This document shows, one piece after another, positions 16,489 through 24,706 of a stretch of 64,000 nt of DNA. Source of the DNA: CAWDBV01 sp963800705. Lineage in GTDB: Bacteria; Actinomycetota; Thermoleophilia; Solirubrobacterales; 70-9. The translations under genes were made by a program, and so were the position numbers. The first letter of the stretch is position 1. Each line of letters opens with the position of its first letter. Where the stretch lies: positions 1-64,000 of the forward strand of contig CAWDBV010000006.1 in NCBI GenBank assembly GCA_963800705.1. The letters are read 5' to 3'. Under the pieces are notes generated by a model. That model searched no databases, was not told the origin of the DNA, and worked only from the letters and a program-made list of their open reading frames with translations.

Positions 16489-16776
16489 TCAGCTGTGCTC
16501 TTCGACCTCGACCTCGAAGGTCGTCTCCTCGGGCGGACCCGGCAGACCCTTGTCGCCGACTTCCTCGAGGCCGGAGAGCAGCGTCTCGTCGCGGAATTTC
16601 TCCCAGCTCTCCTTCGAATCGTGGATCGCGACCACGATCCAGCCGTCGTCGGTCGGCCCCGCGTAGTGATGGACCTGGCCCTCGGGCAGCGCCCCGTCGG
16701 GGTGGACCACCGCTGCGACCGCGTCGTACTGCTCCTTGTTGCCGCCCTTGAACTTGTGCGTGATGCCGTATGCCAT
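16489..16776 (-). CDS. Small dimeric alpha/beta-barrel-like protein
   Basis: 95 residues with a strong Shine-Dalgarno (AAGGAGG, 5 bases before the ATG). The pattern of a beta strand (AYGITHKFKGG), helix (NKEQYDAVAAVVHP), strands (QVHHYAGPTDDGWIVVAIHD) and helix (KESWEKFRDETLLSGLEEVG) resembles the ABM (antibiotic biosynthesis monooxygenase-like) ferredoxin fold. Such small proteins are of varied, often unknown function. Monocistronic-looking between two low-coding gaps. Confidence 0.7.
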   Translation of the reverse strand: MAYGITHKFKGGNKEQYDAVAAVVHPDGALPEGQVHHYAGPTDDGWIVVAIHDSKESWEKFRDETLLSGLEEVGDKGLPGPPEETTFEVEVEEHS

Positions 16777-16831
16777 CGTGACCTCCTTGTCGTCGGTTTA
16801 GCCCCCTGAACCGGGACCCTACCTGCGCTGC

Positions 16832-18253
16832 CTAGGGCTCGTAGTGGCCGAGCTGGGTGCGGCGTTCGAGGTTGAAGACTTCGAGCGCGCCGGGATGGGT
16901 CGGGTCGGGGATCGGGAGGCCGCCGCCGAGCGCGTAGGTGAGCAGCTCGGTGAGGTCTCGGACGAGCTCGATCGGCAGCTGCATCCGGAGCCCGTCGGGG
17001 AAGCGCGCCTCGGTCCAGATCAGCTCGCCCGAGTTCGGGTCCCACATGATCTCGGGGATCACCCAGCCGTCGTCGCCGGAGTAGGTGAGCCGGCGCACCG
17101 CATTCGTCGCCAGGTCGAGCTCGTAGAGGTCTGTCGACTCCTGGGCGACCGGCTGCAGGAAGCCGAGCTCGAACATCGGCAGGATCGTCAGGAAGTCGGT
17201 CTCCGACCCGAGCCCGAGCGCGTCGGCGATGTTCCGGTAGCTGTTGAAGAAACCGGGGTGGTCGCGGCTCGACATGAAGATGATCTTCGACATGTCCGGG
17301 GTGAAGGTCGCCTGCTCGTCCCAGGCCGGGTTGTCGGTCAGCCGCGTGATCTGCCCGTCTGAGACGCGGTAGAAGAAGAGCTCGAGGTTGAGCGAGTTGT
17401 CGACCGACTCGGTGAACAGGAAGCCGGACCCGTCGGGCGCCCAGAGCTGGGTCTCGTAGTAGTGGCCGTTCTCGGGGCGGGCGACGCGGACGTTCTCGAG
17501 CTGCGGATCTCCATTTCCGTCGTCGACGTAGTCGGCGAGCAGGATCCGCATCATGCAGCGGCCGTCCTGGGTGACCACGTTGCAGTCGAGGTGGGTCCAG
17601 GAGATCTGCTGGCCGTCGGGCGAGAAGTAGGCGTGGTAGTGGTCCTCTCCCTCGCCGGTCGAATCGCCCTCCGAGAGCTCGGGACCGTCGCTGAGCCTGA
17701 CCGGGTTCGAGCCGTCGGGGTTGACGACGTAGAGCTCCGAGCCGACGCCCCCGAACCCCGGCGCGCCGATCGTCAGCGCCTTGCCGCGCCAGGAGTGGAA
17801 GAGGATCTTGTCGCCCTGGGGCCGGATCGAGGCGACCATGTTCGGGCCCGGCTGCCCGCAGGTGACGCAGACGCTGCCGGAGCCGTCGCGGTTCGCGGTG
17901 TGGACCTGCCAGACGCCGTCGACCTTGGCCTGGTGGGCGACCCTGGTGCCGTCGGCGGACCATGTCGGTGCCTGGCCGAAGGTCGCCGAGTGGACACCGT
18001 GGACGAAGCGGCCCGAGTAGCGTGAGGCTTCCGTTCCGGACGGCGCCGGGGCCGGCGCCTGGGCCTGTGTGGTTGCCTGCGCCGGCTTCTTCGAGGCCTG
18101 GCGCTTGCGCTTGCAGCGCTTCTTGGCCCTCTTCGCCTTCTTCTTGGCGCAGGAACGCTTCTTCGCCCCGTCAGCGATCGGCTCGGCGAACGAAGCCGGC
18201 GCAAGGATCGCCAGGACGAGAACCGACGCGAGTGCCGCGACCCCTCTGCTCAC
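16832..18253 (-). CDS. Secreted TolB-like beta-propeller protein with N-terminal polybasic Cys cassette
   Basis: 473 residues from GTG. A signal peptide (hydrophobic 5-23, cleavage near SFAEP) is followed at once by a Lys/Arg-rich segment with Cys35 and Cys47, an Ala/Gln/Pro linker, then PD40/WD40-like blades: APTWSADGTRVAHQA, YFSPDGQQISWTHLD, LWAPDGSGFLFTES, ATFTPDMSKIIFMSSRD, MWDPNSGELIWTEARF. This is the 'surface-exposed beta-propeller' pattern seen in TolB and PQQ-like scaffolds; no enzyme motif was seen. Probably an extracellular binding or scaffolding protein held in the wall by the basic segment (inference). Confidence 0.82.
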   Translation of the reverse strand: MSRGVAALASVLVLAILAPASFAEPIADGAKKRSCAKKKAKRAKKRCKRKRQASKKPAQATTQAQAPAPAPSGTEASRYSGRFVHGVHSATFGQAPTWSADGTRVAHQAKVDGVWQVHTANRDGSGSVCVTCGQPGPNMVASIRPQGDKILFHSWRGKALTIGAPGFGGVGSELYVVNPDGSNPVRLSDGPELSEGDSTGEGEDHYHAYFSPDGQQISWTHLDCNVVTQDGRCMMRILLADYVDDGNGDPQLENVRVARPENGHYYETQLWAPDGSGFLFTESVDNSLNLELFFYRVSDGQITRLTDNPAWDEQATFTPDMSKIIFMSSRDHPGFFNSYRNIADALGLGSETDFLTILPMFELGFLQPVAQESTDLYELDLATNAVRRLTYSGDDGWVIPEIMWDPNSGELIWTEARFPDGLRMQLPIELVRDLTELLTYALGGGLPIPDPTHPGALEVFNLERRTQLGHYEP

Positions 18254-18257
18254 GCGG

Positions 18258-18476
18258 CTACTTATAGCGGTAAGTGATCCGCCCGCGATCCAGGTCGTAG
18301 GGCGAGAGCTCGATCTTCACCCGGTCGCCGGGGAGGATGCGGATGTAGTGGCGCCGCATCTTTCCCGAGATGTGTCCGAGCACGACGTGGTCGTTGTCGA
18401 GCTTGACGCGGAACATCGTGTTCGGGAGGGCCTCGGTGATCTCGCCCTCCATCTCGATCTTTTCTTCTTTGCCCAT
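18258..18476 (-). CDS. infA: Translation initiation factor IF-1
   Basis: 72 residues, the normal length. It is a single OB-fold: EEKIEMEGEITEALPNTMFRV, HVVLGHISGKMRRHYIRILPGD and SPYDLDRGRITYRYK are classic IF-1 sequence. It binds the 30S A site during initiation. Here it sits apart from the usual ribosomal-protein cluster, directly upstream (4-base gap) of the secreted beta-propeller gene. Confidence 0.98.
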   Translation of the reverse strand: MGKEEKIEMEGEITEALPNTMFRVKLDNDHVVLGHISGKMRRHYIRILPGDRVKIELSPYDLDRGRITYRYK

Positions 18477-18493
18477 CCGCGCTGAGGGTAGCC

Positions 18494-19300
18494 CTACTTA
18501 CCTTCGAAGGTCGCCTTCCCCGGTCCCTCTGCAAGGAAGCTCTTGACCGCGTTCTGAAGATCCTCGCTCGCGAACAGCTCCGCGAACTGCTCGTCGGTGA
18601 CTCCGTCTGCCTCGTCGACGCCGCCGGCCCGGTAGGCCCGGATGATCCGCTTCGTAGCCGCGTGGGCGACCGTCGGGCCGTTGGCGAGCCGCTGCGCGAA
18701 CTTCATCCCCTTCTCGAGCAGCTCGTCGTCTCCAACGACGCGGTTGATGACGTTCCATCGCTCCATCGTCGCCGCGTCGTAGAGGCCGCCGCTCATCACG
18801 AACTCCGCGGCGCGCGCCGGCCCGGCGCGCTCGGCCATCCGCTGCGTGCCGCCGGCGCCGGGCGTCAGCCCGACGACAGCTTCGACGAGCCCGAACTGCG
18901 CGTTCTCCGAGGCCCAGATCATGTCGCAGGCGAGCGAGACCTCGAGCCCGGCGGTGAGGCAGAGCCCGTGGACGAGCGACAGGGTCGGGATCTCGAGCGC
19001 CTCGAGCCTCTGCGCGGCGACCAGCAGCGACTCGTCGGATTTGCTGGGACCCCCCTTGTCGACCGTCGCCTGGAAGTCGTTGACGTCGGCGCCGCCGGTG
19101 AACAGGTCGCCATCGGCGCGGAAGACCATCGCGCGCGCATCCGAATCGGCGAGCTCGTCGATCCGGGCGACGAGCGCCTCGAAAACCGCGGCGCTGAACA
19201 GGTTGAGCGGCGGGCTGTCGAGCACCATCACCGCGAGCGGGCCGTCGCGCTCGAGCCTCACCAGCGTCGATTGCTCGGCCGTGGCTTCCTTCTCGGTCAC
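18494..19300 (-). CDS. Enoyl-CoA hydratase/isomerase family protein
   Basis: 268 residues of the crotonase fold. The oxyanion-hole segments are FTGGADVNDF (~67-76) and LVHGLCLTAGLEVSLACD (~110-127). The catalytic region FGLVEAVVGLTPGAGGTQRM (~139-158) keeps the Glu of hydratases. It acts on acyl-CoA, probably hydrating a 2-enoyl-CoA; the exact substrate is unknown. GTG start overlaps the TGA of the HIT gene (GTGA). Confidence 0.9.
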   Translation of the reverse strand: MTEKEATAEQSTLVRLERDGPLAVMVLDSPPLNLFSAAVFEALVARIDELADSDARAMVFRADGDLFTGGADVNDFQATVDKGGPSKSDESLLVAAQRLEALEIPTLSLVHGLCLTAGLEVSLACDMIWASENAQFGLVEAVVGLTPGAGGTQRMAERAGPARAAEFVMSGGLYDAATMERWNVINRVVGDDELLEKGMKFAQRLANGPTVAHAATKRIIRAYRAGGVDEADGVTDEQFAELFASEDLQNAVKSFLAEGPGKATFEGK

Positions 19301-19704
19301 GTCCGCAGCCTATCCGCGATCGCCGCGATCTCGTCCTCGTCGGCCCCGCGCGGGATCCAGGGCAGCTTCAGCGGGTCGTCCTCGTAGCGCGGGATGACGT
19401 GGATGTGGAAGTGAAAGACGGTCTGCCAGGCCGCCGGGCGACAGGCGTTGAGGATATTGATCCCGTCCGGCTCGACCGTCTCGTCCATTCGCTTTGCGAG
19501 CCGCTGCGCAGCGGTCATCGTCGCCGCGAGATCATCCTCGCTTATGTCCGTGAGGTCAACGCTGTGCTCGCGCGGAACAACGAGCGCGTGGCCCTTCGTA
19601 GCCGGGTTGATGTCCATGAAGGCAACGGTCTTCTCGTCCTGGTCGACGATCTGACCCGGCACCTCGCCGGCGACGATTCCACAGAAGAGACAGTCCTCAG
19701 CCAT
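19297..19704 (-). CDS. HIT-family nucleotide hydrolase/transferase
   Basis: 135 residues. FCGIVAGEVPGQIVDQDEK (~6-24) and the histidine triad HFHIHVIPR (~97-105) are diagnostic of the HINT/Fhit superfamily. The middle His attacks the alpha-phosphate of AMP-X substrates. ATG 19704 is used because it gives the normal HIT start MAEDCLFC. It is coupled to the downstream enoyl-CoA hydratase gene. Confidence 0.93.
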   Translation of the reverse strand: MAEDCLFCGIVAGEVPGQIVDQDEKTVAFMDINPATKGHALVVPREHSVDLTDISEDDLAATMTAAQRLAKRMDETVEPDGINILNACRPAAWQTVFHFHIHVIPRYEDDPLKLPWIPRGADEDEIAAIADRLRT

Positions 19705-19732
19705 CCGCGGCAGCCTATTCGGAGTCCCCTGC

Positions 19733-20248
19733 TCAGGGCGGAGGGGGCGGCACGTACGGCAGCTGGACGAACACGTGCGGCGAGACCGCGCGCTTGCAGA
19801 GCAGCAGGTAGCCGCCGATCGGGCGCTGGGCCTCTTGCTTGGACAGCATGGCCCAGAGCTCGACCGTCGTGCCCGGGCGATAGTCCTCGCGGTTATCCCA
19901 GCTGAAGCGGATCTCATTCGAGTACGCGAATGCTCCCTTGGGGGCGACGCGCGAGTTGCCGACCTGGTCCTGCCTCCCGTCCGGCAGCTTCGCCCACAGC
20001 TCGACGTTGCGGTTCGAGCGGCAGAGCTTCTGCGGGGACTGGATCAGGCCGGAGGCTTCGACGGTCAGAATGCCGCTATAGCGGTCGAGAACCGGAGCCT
20101 GAGGTTGCGCGGTGAGCGTCAGCGTCGTCTTGTATTTGCCGGCGACCGCCTCGCCGCGTTCGGCGCTCGCGCCGGCCAGCGCGACCATCGCGCAGAAGAA
20201 CCCGAAGGCCAGGGTGACTCTCCGCCTCTGTCCCAGGGAACGGACCAC
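19733..20248 (-). CDS. Secreted protein of unknown function
   Basis: 171 residues from GTG 20248, chosen because it lies after the stop of the upstream nucleotidyltransferase gene and gives a good signal peptide (basic RRRVTLAF, hydrophobic to about residue 30). The mature part is beta-rich (KYKTTLTLTAQPQAPVLDRYSGILTVEA; NREDYRPGTTVELWAMLS) with two Cys, probably one disulfide, and a Pro-rich end. It resembles a single Ig-like or similar beta domain. No family recognised. Confidence 0.7.
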   Translation of the reverse strand: MVRSLGQRRRVTLAFGFFCAMVALAGASAERGEAVAGKYKTTLTLTAQPQAPVLDRYSGILTVEASGLIQSPQKLCRSNRNVELWAKLPDGRQDQVGNSRVAPKGAFAYSNEIRFSWDNREDYRPGTTVELWAMLSKQEAQRPIGGYLLLCKRAVSPHVFVQLPYVPPPPP

Positions 20249-20270
20249 CGGTCCATCGTACGCCTCTGGG

Positions 20271-21680
20271 CTAAAGGCCCCGCCTGGCGAGCTCGACCGC
20301 CTCGGCGCGGGAGGTGATCTCGCCCCCATAGGCGGCGGCGCGCAGCTCCTCGAGCAGCTCGCCGAGCTTCGGCCCGGCGTCGATCCCGAGCTCGGCGGCG
20401 AGATCGGTGCCCGAAATCGGCGCCGCGGGTGGATCGCGGCGCCAGTCGAGCGCGGCGCCGATCATCTCGCGGGCGAGATCGACGTGGGCCTCGATCATCT
20501 CCGGGCTCGCGAGCGGCCCGCTGCCCTTCGCCGAGAGCCGGTCTGCCACGGTGAGCAGGGTGACGTCGGCCGACGCCGGCTCGGTCGCGCTCAGGTACTC
20601 GTAGACGCGGCCGCGTTCGAGCGGACGTTCGTGGACGAGGAAGCCGAGCCTCAAATGATGCTCGGCGATTCCCTGCAGGTAGGCGCTGAGCTTGTTCGAG
20701 GTCCGCAGCCGCTTGCAGATCTTGGCGATGATCTCGGCGCCGACCGAGTCGTGGCCGATGAAGGTCACGTAGTCGCCCATCTCGCCCCTGGTGTCGGGCT
20801 TGCCGATGTCGTGGAAGAGGGCGCCGAAGCGGAGCGCCTCGCCGCGGGTGAGCTCGTCGGCGAGCGGCTCGTCGAGCAGCTCGCGGAGCTCGGCGGCGCG
20901 CTTGCCGGCGTAGGGCTGAAGATCCTCCTCGATCCCGAGCAGCTGCTCGAGCACGGCGAGCGTGTGCCCGAGCACGTCGAGGTGGTGGTTGGGGTTCTGG
21001 ACCACGCCGCGAAGCGCTTCGACCTCGGGCAGCACCGGCGCGGTGATCGCGAGCTCGTCCATGAGCTCGAGGCCGCGCAGCGGCGCGGGCCCGGCGAGGA
21101 TGCCGCGCAGCTCGGCGAAGCTCCGCTCGCCGGCCGGCTCGGTGGCGAGGCCGGCGGAGCGGCGCGCCAGCTCCACCGTCTCCCGATCCAGCTTCAGATC
21201 CAGCCCGGCGCCGAGCCGCGCCGCGCGCAGCAGCCGCAGCGGGTCCTCGGTGAAGCTGCGCTCGGAGACCACCCGCAGGCTGCGGGCTTCGAGATCGGCG
21301 AGCCCGCCGTGCGGGTCGACCGGGTCGCCGCCGCCGAGCGGCACCGCGATCGCGTTGACCGTGAAGTCGCGCTCTTCGAGGTCGGCCTCGATCGAGCCGC
21401 CGCGGAGCGCCGCCACATCGACCTGCCAGGAGCCGTTCCCGGCCACCGCGCGCCAGGTGGCGAAGCGCTCCGAGAGCGGGAAGGCGTGGCCGCGGCCGCG
21501 GGCGATCGCGCGCGCCGCCTCCTCTTCCCCTTCGGGGACGGCGAGGTCGAGGTCGGTGACCTCGCGGTCGAGCGCCGCGTCGCGCACCGCGCCGCCGACG
21601 ATCCACGCGTCGCGATCGGCGAGCTTCTCGCGCGCCGCCTTCACTGGCCCCGCTGCGGCGAGCTGGTCGGAGAGCGTCAT
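20271..21680 (-). CDS. cca: CCA tRNA nucleotidyltransferase / poly(A) polymerase family with HD domain
   Basis: 469 residues. The class II nucleotidyltransferase head has IVGGAVRDAAL (~26-36), the metal-binding DLDLAV (~43-48) and RDFTVNAIAVPL (~105-116); the neck helix is TEDPLRLLRAARL. The C-terminal HD domain has LFHDIGKP (~295) with a later His/Asp pair. The enzyme adds or repairs the 3' CCA of tRNA. It is in the same leftward run as alr (7-base gap). Confidence 0.93.
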   Translation of the reverse strand: MTLSDQLAAAGPVKAAREKLADRDAWIVGGAVRDAALDREVTDLDLAVPEGEEEAARAIARGRGHAFPLSERFATWRAVAGNGSWQVDVAALRGGSIEADLEERDFTVNAIAVPLGGGDPVDPHGGLADLEARSLRVVSERSFTEDPLRLLRAARLGAGLDLKLDRETVELARRSAGLATEPAGERSFAELRGILAGPAPLRGLELMDELAITAPVLPEVEALRGVVQNPNHHLDVLGHTLAVLEQLLGIEEDLQPYAGKRAAELRELLDEPLADELTRGEALRFGALFHDIGKPDTRGEMGDYVTFIGHDSVGAEIIAKICKRLRTSNKLSAYLQGIAEHHLRLGFLVHERPLERGRVYEYLSATEPASADVTLLTVADRLSAKGSGPLASPEMIEAHVDLAREMIGAALDWRRDPPAAPISGTDLAAELGIDAGPKLGELLEELRAAAYGGEITSRAEAVELARRGL

Positions 21681-21687
21681 CGCGCCC

Positions 21688-22813
21688 TCACCCCGCGGCG
21701 ACCCGCGGCACGCGGGCGGAGATGCCGCAGGTGATCTCGTAGTTGATCGTGTCCAGGGCCTCGGCGAGCTGCTCGGCGAGGATCCGGTCGGTGCCCTGGG
21801 CGCCGATCAGCACCGCCTCGGCTCCGCAGGAGACCTCGGTCTCGGGCCCGAGGTCGATCGTGATGTTGTCCATCGAGACCGTGCCGACGAGCGGGTAGCG
21901 GCGGCCGCCGACCAGCACCTCGGCGTTGTTGGTGAGCCCGCGCCGGATCCCGTCGCCGTAACCGACCGGCAGCACGCCGACCCAGGTGTCGCGCTCGGCG
22001 ATCCAGCGCCGCCCGTATCCGGCGCTGCTCCCCTTCTCGAACCTCTTGGTGTCCGCGACCCGGGAGCGCAGCTCGAGCACCGGCTCGAGACCGTGATCCG
22101 CCGGATCGGAATGGAAGGGATCCATCCCGTAGACCGCGATTCCGCATCGGACCATGTCGAAGTGCGAGCGCGGCTCGCGCAGCGTCGCGGCGCTGTTCGC
22201 GGCGTGGACGAGGATGCCGGGGTGCTCGCCGCGGATCCGCTCGACCAGCGGCTCGAAGCGCGCCAGCTGCTCGTCCAGGTAAGAGGCGTTCGGTCCGTCG
22301 GTCTCGTCGGCGGTCGCGAAGTGGGTCCATAGCCCGGCGAGTTCGAGGTTGTCGTCGGCGGCGCAGGCCCGCGCCAGCTCGGCGACGATCTCGGGGTCGG
22401 CCTCGCCGAGCCGGCCCATGCCGCTGTCGTGCTTGACGTGGACGCGGGCCGGGGTGCCGAGCTCGCCCGCGATCCGCGCCGCCATCGCGCGGAAGCCCTC
22501 GCGCCAGACCGCGATCTCCGAGCCGGCGGCGAGCGCGTGGCGGAGCTCGGGCTCGCTCAGCGCCCCCATGGTCAGGATCGGCGGGTCGGGGAGCGCGGCG
22601 CGGATCTCGTCGGCCTCGGCCGCGGCTGCGACCGCGAGCCAGCTCGCGCCGCCGGCGAGCGCGGCCCGCGCGGCGGTCACGGCGCCGTGGCCGTAGCCGT
22701 CGGCCTTGACGACCGCGCACAGCTTCGCATCGCCCTTCCAACTTCGAGGCGAGCAGCGCGCAGTTGCGCTCGATCGCGCCCGCGTCGATGCGAGCTACCG
22801 CGCGCTCGCTCAT
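21688..22813 (-). pseudogene. alr: Alanine racemase, one frameshift as sequenced
   Basis: PLP-dependent enzyme making D-alanine for peptidoglycan. The N-terminus (MSERAVARIDAGAIERNCALLASKLEG) is in one frame and everything from AKLCAVVKADGYGHGA (the PLP lysine) onward is in another. Removing one C near 22732 joins them as KLEGDAKLCAVVK and gives 374 residues, the usual length. Later motifs are intact: HSGMGRLG-type VKHDSGMGRLG, the catalytic Tyr region SSAGYGRRW, MDNITIDL and TINYEITCGISARVPR. The start ATG overlaps the stop of the upstream gene (ATGA). The single shift in an otherwise perfect essential gene is probably a sequencing error. Confidence 0.88.
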
Positions 22814-24348
22814 GCTTTGAGCCCGGCCGGGATCGAGTCGATCACGTCGCCGGCGATCACCGACTCGACCCCGCCGATCCGCTCGGCAGCATCGTGACCG
22901 GCGCGCGAGTGGGCGAGCACGCCGGCGCAGGCGGCCTCGAACGGTCCCATCCCGCGCGCGATCAGCGCCGCGATCATTCCCCCGAGCACGTCGCCGGTGC
23001 CCGCGGTCGCGAGCGCCGGGGTCCCGTGGCGATTGATGGCGACCCGCTCGCCGTCGGTGACGATCGTGTCGTCGCCCTTCAGCACCACGATCCCCCGCGC
23101 CTGCTTCGCGGTCGCCTTCGCGCTCGCCAGCCGCCGCGCATCGACCTCGTTCGACTCGGCGCCCATCAGCTGCCCGAGCTCTCCGGCATGGGGGGTGAGA
23201 ACGGTCGGCGCGTTGCGGGCCGCGAGGCTGCCGACCGACCCGGCGTGGGCGTTGAGCCCGTCGGCGTCGAGGACGAGCGGCGAGCCGATCCGCAGCGCGA
23301 CCTCCTGCGCGAGCTGGGCGACACCGGGGTTGCGCCCCATGCCGGGGCCGAACAGCACCGCGCCTGCGCCGTCGCAGGCCTTCATCAGCTGCTCCTCGGC
23401 CGCCGGCCGCAGGTGGCCCTCGCGCGACGGCAGGCCGACCGACATCGCCTCGGTCAGCTTCAGCTCGAAGATCCCCTCGAGCTCGGCCGGGACCGCCACC
23501 GTCGCGTAGCCGGCCCCGGTGCGGATCGCCGCGTTGGCGGCGAGGCAGACCGATCCGGTCAGCCCGCGCGAGCCGCCGACCACCACCACCCGGCCGGCAT
23601 CGAACTTGGTCGTGTCCTGGGCGCGGCGCGGCGCGAGCTCGAGCACGCCGGGCGCGATCAGGCCGGCATGAACCGGCATCTCCTCGGCTCCGCCTCCGGG
23701 GATGCCGGCCGGTGAGCTCGGGATGCCGATCTCGACCACGCCCAGCTCGCCCGTGAGCTGCTTGCCCGGCGAGACCCAGTGGCCGATCTTGGCCGAGTGG
23801 AAGCTGATCGTCTGGTCGGCCCGCACCGCGGCGCCCTCGACCTCGCCGGTCGAGGCGTTGACGCCAGAGGCGATGTCGGCGGAGACGACAGGCGCCGGGC
23901 AGGCATTGATCGCGCCGATCGCGGTCGTCGCGGGCTCTCGCGGCGCGCCCTCGAAGCCGGTGCCGAAGATCGCGTCGACGATCACGCCCGACCCCTCGAG
24001 TGCCTCGGGGAGGCCGGCGCCGGCCATCGTGCGCGCGGTCGGAAAGCGCTTGAAGTTGGCCTTTGCGTCGGGGGAGAGCTCGTCGCTCGCCGCGAGCATC
24101 AGGGCCTCGACCTCGAAGCCGGTATCGGCGAGCAGCCGCGCCGCGACGAGGCCGTCGCCGCCGTTGTTGCCCTTCCCGCAGACAACCCTCGCGGGCCCGT
24201 CGGTGGCCGCCGCCGCGGCGGCCTCGGCGAGCGCCTTGCCCGCGGCCTCCATCAGATCGAGCGAGGGCACCTTCTTCTCCTCGATCGCCCAGGCGTCGGC
24301 CGCGCGCATCTGCTCCGCGTCGAGGACCGGCTCAAGCCAACTCTCCAT
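22810..24348 (-). CDS. nnr: Bifunctional NAD(P)HX epimerase/dehydratase
   Basis: 512 residues. An N-terminal YjeF_N (epimerase) domain with VVCGKGNNGGDGLVAARLL (~52-70) is fused to a C-terminal ribokinase-like ADP/ATP-dependent dehydratase with VVVGGSRGLTGSVCLAA, FGPGMGRNPG, LTPHAGELGQLMG, VVLKGDDTIVTDG and NRHGTPALATAGTGDVLGG. Together they repair hydrated NADH/NADPH. ATG 24348 is used because it follows the acpS stop. The order acpS-nnr-alr matches many bacteria. Confidence 0.95.
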   Translation of the reverse strand: MESWLEPVLDAEQMRAADAWAIEEKKVPSLDLMEAAGKALAEAAAAAATDGPARVVCGKGNNGGDGLVAARLLADTGFEVEALMLAASDELSPDAKANFKRFPTARTMAGAGLPEALEGSGVIVDAIFGTGFEGAPREPATTAIGAINACPAPVVSADIASGVNASTGEVEGAAVRADQTISFHSAKIGHWVSPGKQLTGELGVVEIGIPSSPAGIPGGGAEEMPVHAGLIAPGVLELAPRRAQDTTKFDAGRVVVVGGSRGLTGSVCLAANAAIRTGAGYATVAVPAELEGIFELKLTEAMSVGLPSREGHLRPAAEEQLMKACDGAGAVLFGPGMGRNPGVAQLAQEVALRIGSPLVLDADGLNAHAGSVGSLAARNAPTVLTPHAGELGQLMGAESNEVDARRLASAKATAKQARGIVVLKGDDTIVTDGERVAINRHGTPALATAGTGDVLGGMIAALIARGMGPFEAACAGVLAHSRAGHDAAERIGGVESVIAGDVIDSIPAGLKA

Positions 24349-24358
24349 GTCGCGCAGG

Positions 24359-24706
24359 CTAACCCGGTCGAGCGATCGCCACCGCGCCCGCGATTTCACG
24401 CGAGTGGGTGAGCGAAACCTCGAGCGTCACTCGTTGCTCGGCAGCGGCCTTCGCCGCGCCGCCGCTCAGCTTCAACGTCGGCGGCTCGCCGGCCTGTACC
24501 TCGACCTCGCTCAGCGCCAGCCTCCGCCCAAGCGCCTTCACCGCCGCCTCCTTGGCGGCGAAGCGCGCCGCCAGATGCCGCCCTGGGCGGGCGCGGTCGC
24601 GGGCGTAGGCGAGCTCGCGCTCGCTGAACACGCGCTGTGCCAATCGGGGATGGCGCTCGAGCGCGCGCTCCATTCGCCCGATCTCGAGCAGGTCGACTCC
24701 GATCAA
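24359..24706 (-). CDS. acpS: Holo-[acyl-carrier-protein] synthase
   Basis: 115 residues, normal for AcpS. GVDLLEIGRMERAL (Asp near residue 4-5 binds Mg) and ARFAAKEAAVKALG (catalytic Glu/Lys) are the two diagnostic motifs. It attaches phosphopantetheine to ACP. The TTG start overlaps the TGA of the upstream lipoprotein gene (TTGA at 24703-24706). Confidence 0.95.
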   Translation of the reverse strand: MIGVDLLEIGRMERALERHPRLAQRVFSERELAYARDRARPGRHLAARFAAKEAAVKALGRRLALSEVEVQAGEPPTLKLSGGAAKAAAEQRVTLEVSLTHSREIAGAVAIARPG

